A stretch of DNA of 5,478 nt, from contig CAITBU010000467.1 of the NCBI GenBank assembly GCA_903890595.1, positions 1 to 5,478 on the forward strand. Reading direction: 5' to 3'. The translations under genes were made by a program, and so were the position numbers. The notes under the pieces are model-generated. The model had not been told where the DNA came from, searched no databases, and saw only the letters and a program-made list of their open reading frames with translations. Positions within the stretch are counted from its first letter, which is position 1. Each line of letters opens with the position of its first letter. Shown in pieces: positions 1 through 5,288 of this stretch. The DNA comes from an uncultured Holophagaceae bacterium. Lineage in GTDB: Bacteria; Acidobacteriota; Holophagae; Holophagales; Holophagaceae.

Positions 1-822
1 GCCGAGGCGGGCTGCCTGGTCTGGGTCAAGGAAGCCAACGAGGCCTTCCTGGCCAAGGGACTGGCCCGCATCCACGGGGCCTGGGACCGGTCGGTGACCA
101 AGGGCAAGGTCACGCCGGAACAGCGCCAAGCCTGGGCCGCCAACCTCCAGGGCACCCTCTCCTTTGATGATCTGGCTCCCTGCGACCTCCTGGTGGAGGC
201 CATCCCCGAGAACCTGGACCTGAAGCTCCGCACCTTTGCCGAGCTGGACCGCGTCGCGGCCCCGGGCGCCCTGCTCTGCTCCAACACCTCCAGCCTGTCC
301 GTGGCTCAGATGGGGCCCGCCCTGGCCCCGGAGCGCCTGCCCCGCCTGGCGGGCCTGCACTTCTTCAACCCGGTGCCCATGATGCCCCTGGTGGAAGTCA
401 TCCGCACCCTCGCCACCAGCGAGGAGACCCTGGCCGACCTGCGGGCCTTCGTGCAGAAGCTGGGCAAGACGGCCGTGCTGGCCCCGGATGCGCCGGGCTT
501 CATCGTGAACCGTCTGCTCATCCCCTACCTGCTGGACGCCATCCGCTGCGCCGAGCAGGGTCTCTCCAGCGTGGAGGACATCGACACGGGCATGAAGCTG
601 GGCTGCGGGCATCCCATGGGGCCGCTCCACCTCGCCGATTTCGTCGGCCTGGACACCATGCAGAGCGTCTCGGAGGTGCTCTTCGACGCCTTTGGCGAGC
701 CCCGCTTCAAGGCCCCCTCCCTGCTTCGCCAGCTGGTCGCCGCCGGCCGGTTCGGCAGGAAGTCAGGCAGCGGGTTCTACCGCTGGGAGGGCGAGAAGCG
801 CGCCGAGGCGCTGCCGCTCTGA
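1..822 (+). CDS. 3-hydroxyacyl-CoA (3-hydroxybutyryl-CoA) dehydrogenase, 5' end cut by window edge
   Basis: NAD-dependent oxidation of an L-3-hydroxyacyl-CoA to 3-ketoacyl-CoA (or the reverse) in the cytoplasm, as in beta-oxidation or butyryl-CoA/PHB metabolism. The frame is open from base 1 and ends at TGA 820-822, giving 273 residues; family members are about 280-295, so only about 20 residues holding the GxGxxG dinucleotide loop are missing. Numbering from base 1, the acidic residue ending the second Rossmann strand is E11, and the catalytic set is present: NTSS (95-98, Ser), LHFFNP (119-124, His120), VEVI (131-134, Glu132) and FIVNR (167-171, Asn170). The C-terminal helical dimerisation domain follows from about 165, ending with GRKSGSGFY. 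An internal GTG at 94 is not the true start because conserved sequence precedes it. Short single-domain length argues against a FadB-type fusion. Chain-length specificity cannot be read from the sequence. It converges on, and overlaps, the end of the minus-strand operon. Confidence 0.93.
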   Translation, partial: AEAGCLVWVKEANEAFLAKGLARIHGAWDRSVTKGKVTPEQRQAWAANLQGTLSFDDLAPCDLLVEAIPENLDLKLRTFAELDRVAAPGALLCSNTSSLSVAQMGPALAPERLPRLAGLHFFNPVPMMPLVEVIRTLATSEETLADLRAFVQKLGKTAVLAPDAPGFIVNRLLIPYLLDAIRCAEQGLSSVEDIDTGMKLGCGHPMGPLHLADFVGLDTMQSVSEVLFDAFGEPRFKAPSLLRQLVAAGRFGRKSGSGFYRWEGEKRAEALPL

Positions 823-923
823 GGCGCATCACGCCGGGCCGCCGCGCGGACGGAAGCCGCGCGGACAACTCGGTCGGTAAGCACGAACACGAGAATCAGG
901 AACAAGACGAGCAGAACGGTCAT
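777..923 (-). CDS. 48-aa predicted single-helix membrane protein, last gene of the hybAB-like operon
   Basis: An ATG at 923-921 is preceded by GGAGG (934-930) at 6-nt spacing and starts 13 nt after the stop of the 52-aa gene, so it fits as the distal gene of the operon. The first 16 or so residues are almost entirely Leu, Val, Ile and Phe, then DRVVRAASVR, which looks like a single N-terminal membrane helix followed by a positively charged tail on the cytoplasmic side. There are no cysteines and no haem or signal-peptidase II motif. The stop TAG is at 779-777, inside the convergent dehydrogenase gene, giving a 46-bp tail-to-tail overlap. The C-terminal third (Ala/Arg/Ser-rich) is encoded by a repeated CCGCGCGG element and by the antisense of the dehydrogenase, so it may be unconserved. 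I do not recognise the family. An accessory or assembly subunit of the neighbouring membrane complex is an inference from position alone. Confidence 0.5.
   Translation of the reverse strand: MTVLLVLFLILVFVLTDRVVRAASVRAAARRDAPQSGSASARFSPSQR
842..864. repeat. GC-rich hairpin from two CCGCGCGG copies (possible convergent terminator)
   Basis: The self-complementary octamer CCGCGCGG occurs at 842-849 and 857-864, separated by 7 nt, so the two copies form both a direct repeat and a stem-loop with an 8-bp all-GC stem. It lies 19 nt after the dehydrogenase stop, where a terminator would be expected, but no T-run follows on the plus strand. On the minus strand it falls inside the 48-aa reading frame. 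A role as a factor-independent terminator is therefore uncertain. Confidence 0.4.
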
Positions 924-929
924 GGTGGG

Positions 930-934
930 CCTCC
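930..934 (-). promoter_or_regulatory. Ribosome binding site of the 48-aa gene
   Basis: GGAGG read on the minus strand, 6 nt before the ATG at 923-921. It overlaps nothing else and lies in the 13-nt gap after the upstream stop, which supports translation of the small gene. Confidence 0.55.
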
Positions 935-936
935 GC

Positions 937-1095
937 CTAGTGCTTGATGTGCTGGGTGCGGTACTGAATGACGAACTCCCGGATCGTCCCGCCGATGATC
1001 CAGGCCAGCAGCCCGATGGTCACCAGGCCGAGCGCACTGTTCGTGACGTTCAGCATGAGCGTTTCTGAGTTTTTCCAGTTGGCCAGCTCGAACAT
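937..1095 (-). CDS. 52-aa predicted single-helix membrane protein downstream of the HybB-like gene
   Basis: ATG at 1095-1093 is preceded by a full AGGAGG (1105-1100) at 4-nt spacing, the best ribosome binding site in the window; stop TAG at 939-937. The protein starts MFELANWKNSETLMLNV, has one hydrophobic stretch at about residues 21-36 (ALGLVTIGLLAWIIGG), and ends with a basic/polar tail (REFVIQYRTQHIKH). The positive-inside rule would put the C-terminus in the cytoplasm with a short amphipathic N-terminal segment outside. It contains no cysteine. It sits 39 nt after the HybB-like stop and 13 nt before the next small gene, so co-transcription is likely. Small one-helix subunits are common partners of quinone-reactive membrane proteins, and a structural subunit role is my inference. 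I do not recognise a named family. A competing frame (ATG near 1114) lacks a membrane helix and is an arginine/histidine-rich shadow. Confidence 0.72.
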   Translation of the reverse strand: MFELANWKNSETLMLNVTNSALGLVTIGLLAWIIGGTIREFVIQYRTQHIKH

Positions 1096-1099
1096 ATAA

Positions 1100-1105
1100 C
1101 CTCCT
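1100..1105 (-). promoter_or_regulatory. Strong ribosome binding site of the 52-aa gene
   Basis: Perfect AGGAGG on the minus strand, 4 nt before the ATG at 1095. It decides the reading frame here, because it favours the membrane-helix protein over the overlapping frame that starts at 1114. Confidence 0.75.
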
Positions 1106-1134
1106 GTGGAGCATTTACTGCGGGGAACTGCCGC

Positions 1135-2340
1135 TCACGAAGACTCCATGCCTCCGTCGTCGCGGGTGAGGTAGATGGGCTCGGGCCGTCCGGTTGCGGC
1201 CTCCTGCTGCACCTGTGGGCCGGCTTCTTCCACGGCTTCAAAAATCGGTAGGTACTTGACCACGTAGGAGAAGACCGTGAATCCGAGCGCGGTGATCCCG
1301 AGCATGATGAAGATCTCAATCAGAGAGGGGAAGTAGGTCTGGGTGGGATACACCTCCAGCCCCGTAATGGCCGTGTTCATGCGGTTGAAGGCGAAGCCGG
1401 CCAGGACCATGAGGGTCGCGGAATAGAGCCCCAGCCGCGAGGTGCGAATCCGTTCACTGAGCAGGAGCGCAAAGGGAACGACAAACCCGACGAGCAGCTC
1501 CGTGTAGAAGGCAACGCTGTAATAGGTCAGGGTCGTCAACTCGTGGAGGGCCCCCCGGGCCAGGAGGTCCTCCACCCGCACGACGAAATACACAGCAAGC
1601 GTAATGGCGATGATCTTGGCCAGGTTGGCCCGGAGGTGCGTCGAGAGCAGCTCGCGGCCACCCCGGGAGAGGATCAGGGACTCGAGGAGGATCATCGCAA
1701 TGCCGGACGCGATGCAGGAGATGAAGAAGAGCACCGGCAGCAGCGGCGTGTACCAGAGGGCGTGCAGGCGGTTCGGCACGATGAGGTACAGCGAACCAAA
1801 CGAGGACTGGTGCAGGGTGGAGAGCAGCACGCCGACGATCATGAGCGGCAGCGAGATGGCGTGAATCCACTTGATGGGCCAGGTGATCTTGACCTTTTCG
1901 AGGATGATCGGGGCGAACTCGAGGGAGAGCACCGAGGTGTACAACATGAGGCACCAGCTGATCTCGCACATCACCGAGTGCGGGTTCCACATCACCAGCG
2001 GATGCCAGAAGTGATCGGGCCGCCCGAGGTCGATGATTAGCACCAGGACCACCAGCAGGTAGCCGATGAAGGCCGTCAGAATCGCGGGGCGCACAATCGG
2101 CTCATATTCCTTGGCATGGAAGATATTCACGGCAGCCACGATGGTGAACCCGGAGGCCGCCAGGCCAATGCCCAGGAAGTCGAAGCCGATCCAGAGCCCC
2201 CAGGGAAACTCATCCGTGAGGTTCGTGGTGGCGCCAAGGCCATAGGTGAAGCGGGCGATGGCAGCGAGGGTCCCGGCCAGGATCAGGGTCGTGGAGATGG
2301 CCTGCCAGCCGGTGATGCGGGGGAGCAGTCGGATCTTCAT
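1135..2340 (-). CDS. hybB: HybB/NrfD-family integral membrane subunit (quinone-reactive)
   Basis: Ten-helix membrane protein of the NrfD/PsrC superfamily, closest in style to HybB, the membrane subunit of the E. coli hydrogenase-2 type. Such proteins exchange electrons and protons between a membrane quinone pool and an Fe-S partner. At 401 residues it has the usual HybB length. Hydrophobic segments lie at about 13-35, 47-73, 85-103, 122-147, 160-185, 198-225, 240-258, 273-296, 303-320 and 338-364. HybB-like signatures, judged from memory of the E. coli protein, are FPWGLWIGFD (45-54), VRPAIL (83-88), SVMCE..LEFAP (122-144) and LHQSSFGSL (176-184). The tail from 365 is acidic and soluble. ATG at 2340-2338 overlaps the Fe-S gene's stop (ATGA), with GAGGAG 5 nt upstream, so the two are translationally coupled. 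No hydrogenase genes are nearby, so the symbol denotes the family only and the physiological partner is unknown. Confidence 0.9.
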   Translation of the reverse strand: MKIRLLPRITGWQAISTTLILAGTLAAIARFTYGLGATTNLTDEFPWGLWIGFDFLGIGLAASGFTIVAAVNIFHAKEYEPIVRPAILTAFIGYLLVVLVLIIDLGRPDHFWHPLVMWNPHSVMCEISWCLMLYTSVLSLEFAPIILEKVKITWPIKWIHAISLPLMIVGVLLSTLHQSSFGSLYLIVPNRLHALWYTPLLPVLFFISCIASGIAMILLESLILSRGGRELLSTHLRANLAKIIAITLAVYFVVRVEDLLARGALHELTTLTYYSVAFYTELLVGFVVPFALLLSERIRTSRLGLYSATLMVLAGFAFNRMNTAITGLEVYPTQTYFPSLIEIFIMLGITALGFTVFSYVVKYLPIFEAVEEAGPQVQQEAATGRPEPIYLTRDDGGMESS

Positions 2341-3110
2341 GGCTTCTCCTCGGGGCGGGGTGTCTCGCCCTTTTTCTCAGCAGCTTCAAAAGCGGCTACT
2401 TCCGTGCGGCGGTTGGTGATCCACCAGATGCCACCCAGCACCACCCCACCCACGGACAGCACGTTGGGGACCTTGGACAGGGCACTCATGGTGAGCATGG
2501 GCAGAGGGACCCTGCCCAGCCGTGAATCGAAGCCTAGCTGTTCAAAGGGAACCGAGCTGAGATAGAACATCGAGGTGCCACCCACATCGTCCTTGCCGTA
2601 GATCCTCGGCACATACTTGGTCGGCTCTGCGCCCAACCGGCGGGCCGCTTCCAGTAGCAGCTCATCCCGATCACCAAACAGGGTCGCCCCAACAGGACAG
2701 GCCTCGGCGCAGGCTGGCAGCTGGCCCTTGGCCAGCCTGGGCGCGCAGAAGCGACACTTCTGGATGCGGGGCTTGGTGCTGCTCCACTCGTATTTCGGCA
2801 CATGGTAGGGGCAGGCCTGGAGGCAGTAGCGGCAGCCGATGCACTTGTCGGCATCGTAGGCGACCGGGCCATCGCCCTGCTTGACCAGTGCGCCCACAGG
2901 GCAGACCGACACACAGGTGGGAACGTCGCAGTGCTGGCAGAGCCGGCGCACATAGACGTCGCTGTACTTGTTGAGGGCGGTGTAAGCCGTCAGCGACAGG
3001 TTTTTTTCTTCATTCGGAGAGAGGTGATTTTCTTCTTTGCAGGCCGCCTGGCAGGCGTTGCAGCCCATGCAGAGGGTCAGGTCAATCAGCATGGCTTTTT
3101 TCTGGCTCAA
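2337..3110 (-). CDS. hybA: HybA-like four-cluster [4Fe-4S] ferredoxin subunit with C-terminal membrane anchor
   Basis: Electron-transfer subunit of the DmsB/HybA/FdnH type that would pass electrons between the HybB-like quinone module and an unidentified partner. I chose TTG 3110-3108, giving 257 residues that begin MSQKKAMLIDLTLCMGC, which matches typical starts in this family; GGGGGTGG lies 4 nt upstream. GTG 3164 and ATG 3092 are alternatives. Sixteen cysteines form four binding sets: 14/17/20/24, 58/61/66/70, 90/93/96/100 and 119/122/134/138 (the last with an 11-residue spacer). A hydrophobic segment at about 213-232 followed by NRR is a membrane anchor, as in HybA. No Tat or Sec signal exists: an in-frame TGA at 3176-3174 closes the frame just upstream. 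E. coli HybA has a Tat signal, so cellular side is unclear here: export with a partner, or a cytoplasmic location, are both possible. First gene of the operon, behind the sigma-54 promoter. Confidence 0.9.
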   Translation of the reverse strand: MSQKKAMLIDLTLCMGCNACQAACKEENHLSPNEEKNLSLTAYTALNKYSDVYVRRLCQHCDVPTCVSVCPVGALVKQGDGPVAYDADKCIGCRYCLQACPYHVPKYEWSSTKPRIQKCRFCAPRLAKGQLPACAEACPVGATLFGDRDELLLEAARRLGAEPTKYVPRIYGKDDVGGTSMFYLSSVPFEQLGFDSRLGRVPLPMLTMSALSKVPNVLSVGGVVLGGIWWITNRRTEVAAFEAAEKKGETPRPEEKP

Positions 3111-3191
3111 AATTCCACCCCCGGCTTGTGAACCGCCCTGGACTCGACTCGGTGATCGCAGCACCGCTGGGATTCACCTCACCAATCAACT

Positions 3192-3207
3192 ATCAAGTCC
3201 CGTGCCA
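3192..3207 (-). promoter_or_regulatory. Sigma-54 (-24/-12) promoter for the hybAB-like operon
   Basis: Read on the minus strand the site is TGGCACGGGACTTGAT. Against the consensus TGGCAC-N5-TTGCW it matches the -24 element perfectly, has the exact 5-nt spacer, and differs only at one -12 base (A for C). It points toward the Fe-S gene, with transcription expected to start near 3181, about 70 nt before the TTG start. Its position beside a gene for a sigma-54 activator strongly supports function. The imperfect -12 element may weaken the promoter. Confidence 0.8.
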
Positions 3208-3279
3208 CGGCAGGTGATGGGCTCATGACTGATCTATTTATTGTTTTTATTATTGTTAGGAATATCTAGCAGACCCATC

Positions 3280-3337
3280 CCGTCGCGTGCAGCCTGCTGC
3301 CCACCGTGCCATGAGGCGGAACTGTCAAATGCGACGG
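3280..3337. promoter_or_regulatory. Candidate upstream activator sites (CCGTCGC ... GCGACGG)
   Basis: Inverted heptamers at 3280-3286 and 3331-3337 lie about 75-130 bp upstream of the -24 element, the usual range for enhancer sites of sigma-54 activators. The arms are far apart (44 nt), so they would act as two half-sites rather than as one palindrome. In a GC-rich genome such words recur by chance, and no footprint evidence exists. Confidence 0.22.
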
Positions 3338-3436
3338 CGAAGAGAAGAGGACCACGCTCCTACACTTCGTAAATGGTCTCTAGAAATAGTTTTCAGATTT
3401 CTGGTTATCCAGCGGGAAGGGCCTACACTGATAGAT

Positions 3437-3463
3437 GACCGATGCGTAATCAACGATCGGGTC
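3437..3463. promoter_or_regulatory. Small dyad next to the activator's ribosome binding site (possible operator)
   Basis: GACCGAT (3437-3443) faces ATCGGgTC (3456-3463), a 7-bp inverted match with one inserted G and a 12-nt gap. It ends directly before the GGAG of the activator gene, a place where autoregulation would be effective. The match is short and could be chance. Confidence 0.2.
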
Positions 3464-3467
3464 GGAG
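3464..3467 (+). promoter_or_regulatory. Ribosome binding site deciding the TTG start of the activator
   Basis: GGAG lies 5 nt before TTG 3473. None of the upstream in-frame starts has as good a combination of spacing and codon character: GTG 3287 and ATG 3311 have no clear Shine-Dalgarno, and ATG 3329 has AGGCGG at 9 nt but is followed by AT-ending codons atypical of this genome. Confidence 0.45.
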
Positions 3468-3472
3468 TTCAT

Positions 3473-5116
3473 TTGGCAACCCATCCGGGTTCTTGCGCCT
3501 TCCACTTCACCAAGGCCACTGGTGCCCGCTTCCGCTTTGATCCGGTGCAGGGGAAACGCAAACGGTCGATCACGGCCCACGTCTTTGAAGTGCTCCTGAA
3601 GCGCCTGGAGATGAATGCGATCCTCGACACCACACCGAATGGTGTCTGCATCGTGTCCTGCGAAGGCGTCACCCGGTGCAATCCCGCCGCCCTGCGATTG
3701 TTCGGCGTCGCCTCCCTGGAAGAGCTGCGGCGCACCTTCGGACGAAAGGGTGAGGGCTTCGCCTTCTGCTCGCCAAACAGCCCCTTCCCCCTGCGCGAGC
3801 ATGAGCGTCCCCTGATGCGCGCCCTGCAGGGCGAGAAGGTGACGGAGATCCTCCAGGCCACTCACGGCGAGACCGGCCAGGAGGTCACCCTCCGGATCAC
3901 CGCCGCCCCCATCCTGATCCGGGGCCGGATCATCGGTGCCGTCGTCATCCACACGGATATCACCCTGGGGCTCCGAGAAGGCCGTTTCCCGCCATCCCAG
4001 CAGGAACCGGTTCTGGTGCCGGCCCCGCCCGACCACTCCACAGAGCTGCTGGCCCACGAGACGCACCTGCGGGAGCAGGCCGAAAAGGATCTGCAGCATG
4101 CCCACGCCGAGATCCAGGAGCTGAAGAAGCATCTACACGCGGAGAACAAGCACCTCTTCCAGGAGATCAGCCACGCGGCAAACTTCGGGGAAGTGGTGGG
4201 CCAGAGTCCCTGCCTGGAGGCCGTGTTCGCCCAGGTGGAGGCCGTGGCCCCGCAGGACTCGACGGTGCTGCTGCTGGGGGAGACGGGCACCGGCAAAGGC
4301 CTGGTGGCCCGCGCCATCCACAGCCGGAGCCTGCGCAGCCACCGTCCCCTGGTCATCGTCAACTGCACGGCCCTCCCCGCCAGCCTGATCGAGAGCGAGC
4401 TCTTCGGGCGCGAGAAGGGTGCCTTCACCGGCGCCAGCTCCCAGCAGCTGGGCCGCTTCGAGCTGGCGGATAAAGCGACCATCCTGCTGGACGAGATCGG
4501 CGACCTGCCCTTCGAGCTCCAGGCCAAGCTGCTCCACGTGATCCAGGAGGGGGAGTTCAGCCGCCTGGGCAGTGCCAAGACCATCAAGGTCGATGTGCGC
4601 ATCATCGCTGCCACCAACCGGGACCTCTACGAAGAGATCCGGCTGGGCCGCTTCCGGGAGGACCTCTTCTACCGGCTCAACATCTTCCCCATCACCGTGC
4701 CCCCCCTGCGGGACCGCAAAGATGACATTCCCCTACTGGTGTACTACTTCCTGGCCAAGCTCAACCGCAAGCTCGGCAAGGATGTCCAGCGCGTCACCAG
4801 CGAGACCATGACGCAGCTGGTGGCCCATGCCTGGCCCGGCAATGTGCGCGAGCTGGAGAGCGTCATGGAGCGGGCCGTGATCATCTCCAAGGGCACGACC
4901 CTGCAGGTGCTGGATCACTTCAACACGGTGGTCCCCCTGGTGACCCACCCCGAGGAAGGCCAGCTGCTGGTGGACCTGGAGCGCGACTACATCGCCCAGG
5001 TCCTCAAGAAGACCAACTGGCGCATCGAAGGCACCAACGGCGCCGCCAACCTCCTCGGCCTGAACCCCAGCACCCTCCGTGGCCGCATGCGCAAAGAGGG
5101 CATCCACCGGCCGTGA
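3473..5116 (+). CDS. PAS-domain sigma-54-dependent transcriptional activator (bEBP)
   Basis: Activates sigma-54 RNA polymerase by ATP hydrolysis, most likely at the divergent promoter 3192-3207. From TTG 3473 the protein has 547 residues. A PAS sensor spans about 46-165, a coiled-coil linker about 193-230, and the AAA+ domain about 240-465 with Walker A GETGTGKG (269-276), the sigma-54 contact loop GAFTGA (316-321), Walker B LLDEIG (338-343), TNRD (381-384), the arginine-finger region REDLFYRLN (395-403) and WPGNVREL (454-461). A Fis-type helix-turn-helix lies at about 516-544 (AANLLGLNPSTLRGRM). There is no receiver domain, so it is not a classical two-component regulator; the PAS domain contains Cys59, Cys63, Cys69 and Cys99 but no CxxCH. 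The reading frame is open back to GTG 3287 (609 aa), but third positions there are AT-rich and unlike the rest, so I favour TTG. The start is less certain than the function. Confidence 0.93.
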   Translation: MATHPGSCAFHFTKATGARFRFDPVQGKRKRSITAHVFEVLLKRLEMNAILDTTPNGVCIVSCEGVTRCNPAALRLFGVASLEELRRTFGRKGEGFAFCSPNSPFPLREHERPLMRALQGEKVTEILQATHGETGQEVTLRITAAPILIRGRIIGAVVIHTDITLGLREGRFPPSQQEPVLVPAPPDHSTELLAHETHLREQAEKDLQHAHAEIQELKKHLHAENKHLFQEISHAANFGEVVGQSPCLEAVFAQVEAVAPQDSTVLLLGETGTGKGLVARAIHSRSLRSHRPLVIVNCTALPASLIESELFGREKGAFTGASSQQLGRFELADKATILLDEIGDLPFELQAKLLHVIQEGEFSRLGSAKTIKVDVRIIAATNRDLYEEIRLGRFREDLFYRLNIFPITVPPLRDRKDDIPLLVYYFLAKLNRKLGKDVQRVTSETMTQLVAHAWPGNVRELESVMERAVIISKGTTLQVLDHFNTVVPLVTHPEEGQLLVDLERDYIAQVLKKTNWRIEGTNGAANLLGLNPSTLRGRMRKEGIHRP

Positions 5117-5154
5117 ACCGGCGCGGGTGGGAGCCAAAAAACAGGTTCTTCGCG

Positions 5155-5177
5155 CTTTGGCGGGGTGCTCGCCAAAG
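5155..5177 (+). terminator. Hairpin after the activator gene, weak terminator candidate
   Basis: CTTTGGCG (5155-5162) and CGCCAAAG (5170-5177) form a perfect 8-bp stem with a 7-nt loop, 38 nt after the activator stop. No T-run follows on the plus strand, so intrinsic termination is doubtful; the nearest run, AAAAAA at 5136-5141, would read as T's only for minus-strand transcription and is 13 nt away. Confidence 0.35.
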
Positions 5178-5219
5178 GCCGGGCAGATCTAGGCAGGACT
5201 CCCCAACCTGGAGAGGCCA

Positions 5220-5288
5220 ATCCCCTTCATCCCCTGCATCCCTGTTAATAAAGCAATAAGAAACAGGGATTAAGGGGATGAAGGGGAT
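5220..5288. repeat. Long imperfect inverted repeat (intergenic palindromic element)
   Basis: The left arm 5220-5246 and right arm 5262-5288 are complementary over 27 positions with a 2-nt mismatch: 16 bp outer (ATCCCCTTCATCCCCT) and 9 bp inner (ATCCCTGTT) stems. The loop is 15 nt, AT-rich (AATAAAGCAATAAGA). Within each arm the word ATCCC recurs every 8-10 nt, so the element is also a degenerate short tandem repeat. It lies between genes and has no reading frame. It could be a dispersed repeat of the REP type, a terminator, or a transcript-stabilising hairpin; no T-run follows either arm. Confidence 0.8.

Larger units (their letters stand above)
3208..3472. promoter_or_regulatory. Divergent control region between the operon and the activator gene
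   Basis: These 265 bp hold no convincing gene. The stretch 3230-3268 is strikingly AT-rich in a GC-rich surround and lies about 25-60 bp upstream of the -24 element, where DNA bending (for example by IHF) usually helps sigma-54 promoters. Farther out are small dyads: CCGTCGC (3280-3286) with GCGACGG (3331-3337), an abutting GCAGC/GCTGC pair (3289-3300), and AGAAAT/ATTTCT (3382-3402). The activator's own promoter must also lie here; a TTGTTT/TATCTA pair (3241 and 3263, 16-nt spacer) is the only sigma-70-like candidate I see, and it is poor. Confidence 0.5.

Noticed and set aside
94..822. GTG 94 as the start of the dehydrogenase
   Set aside because: Conserved Rossmann sequence (AEAG...GLARI) is in frame from base 1, so the gene begins outside the window.
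920..1114. 64-aa minus-strand frame overlapping the 52-aa gene
   Set aside because: Composition is Arg/His/Pro-rich with no membrane helix or known motif; AGGAGG lies inside it and serves the other frame.
1543..2565. Plus-strand frames opposite the HybB-like and Fe-S genes
   Set aside because: Rich in Glu/Gly/Arg as expected from antisense of GC-rich membrane codons; no domain recognised.
2995..3015. A AAA AAC slippery heptamer in frame within the Fe-S gene (minus strand, T-run 3001-3007)
   Set aside because: It is in the register needed for -1 frameshifting, but the encoded EEKNL is a normal linker, all four cluster motifs lie downstream in the zero frame, and I saw no clear stimulatory structure. 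Treated as a chance A-run.
3231..3243. Partial IHF-like site (GATCTA-N4-TTG)
   Set aside because: Two mismatches to WATCAA-N4-TTR and the AT tract is on the wrong side for a classical site; only mentioned as part of the control region.
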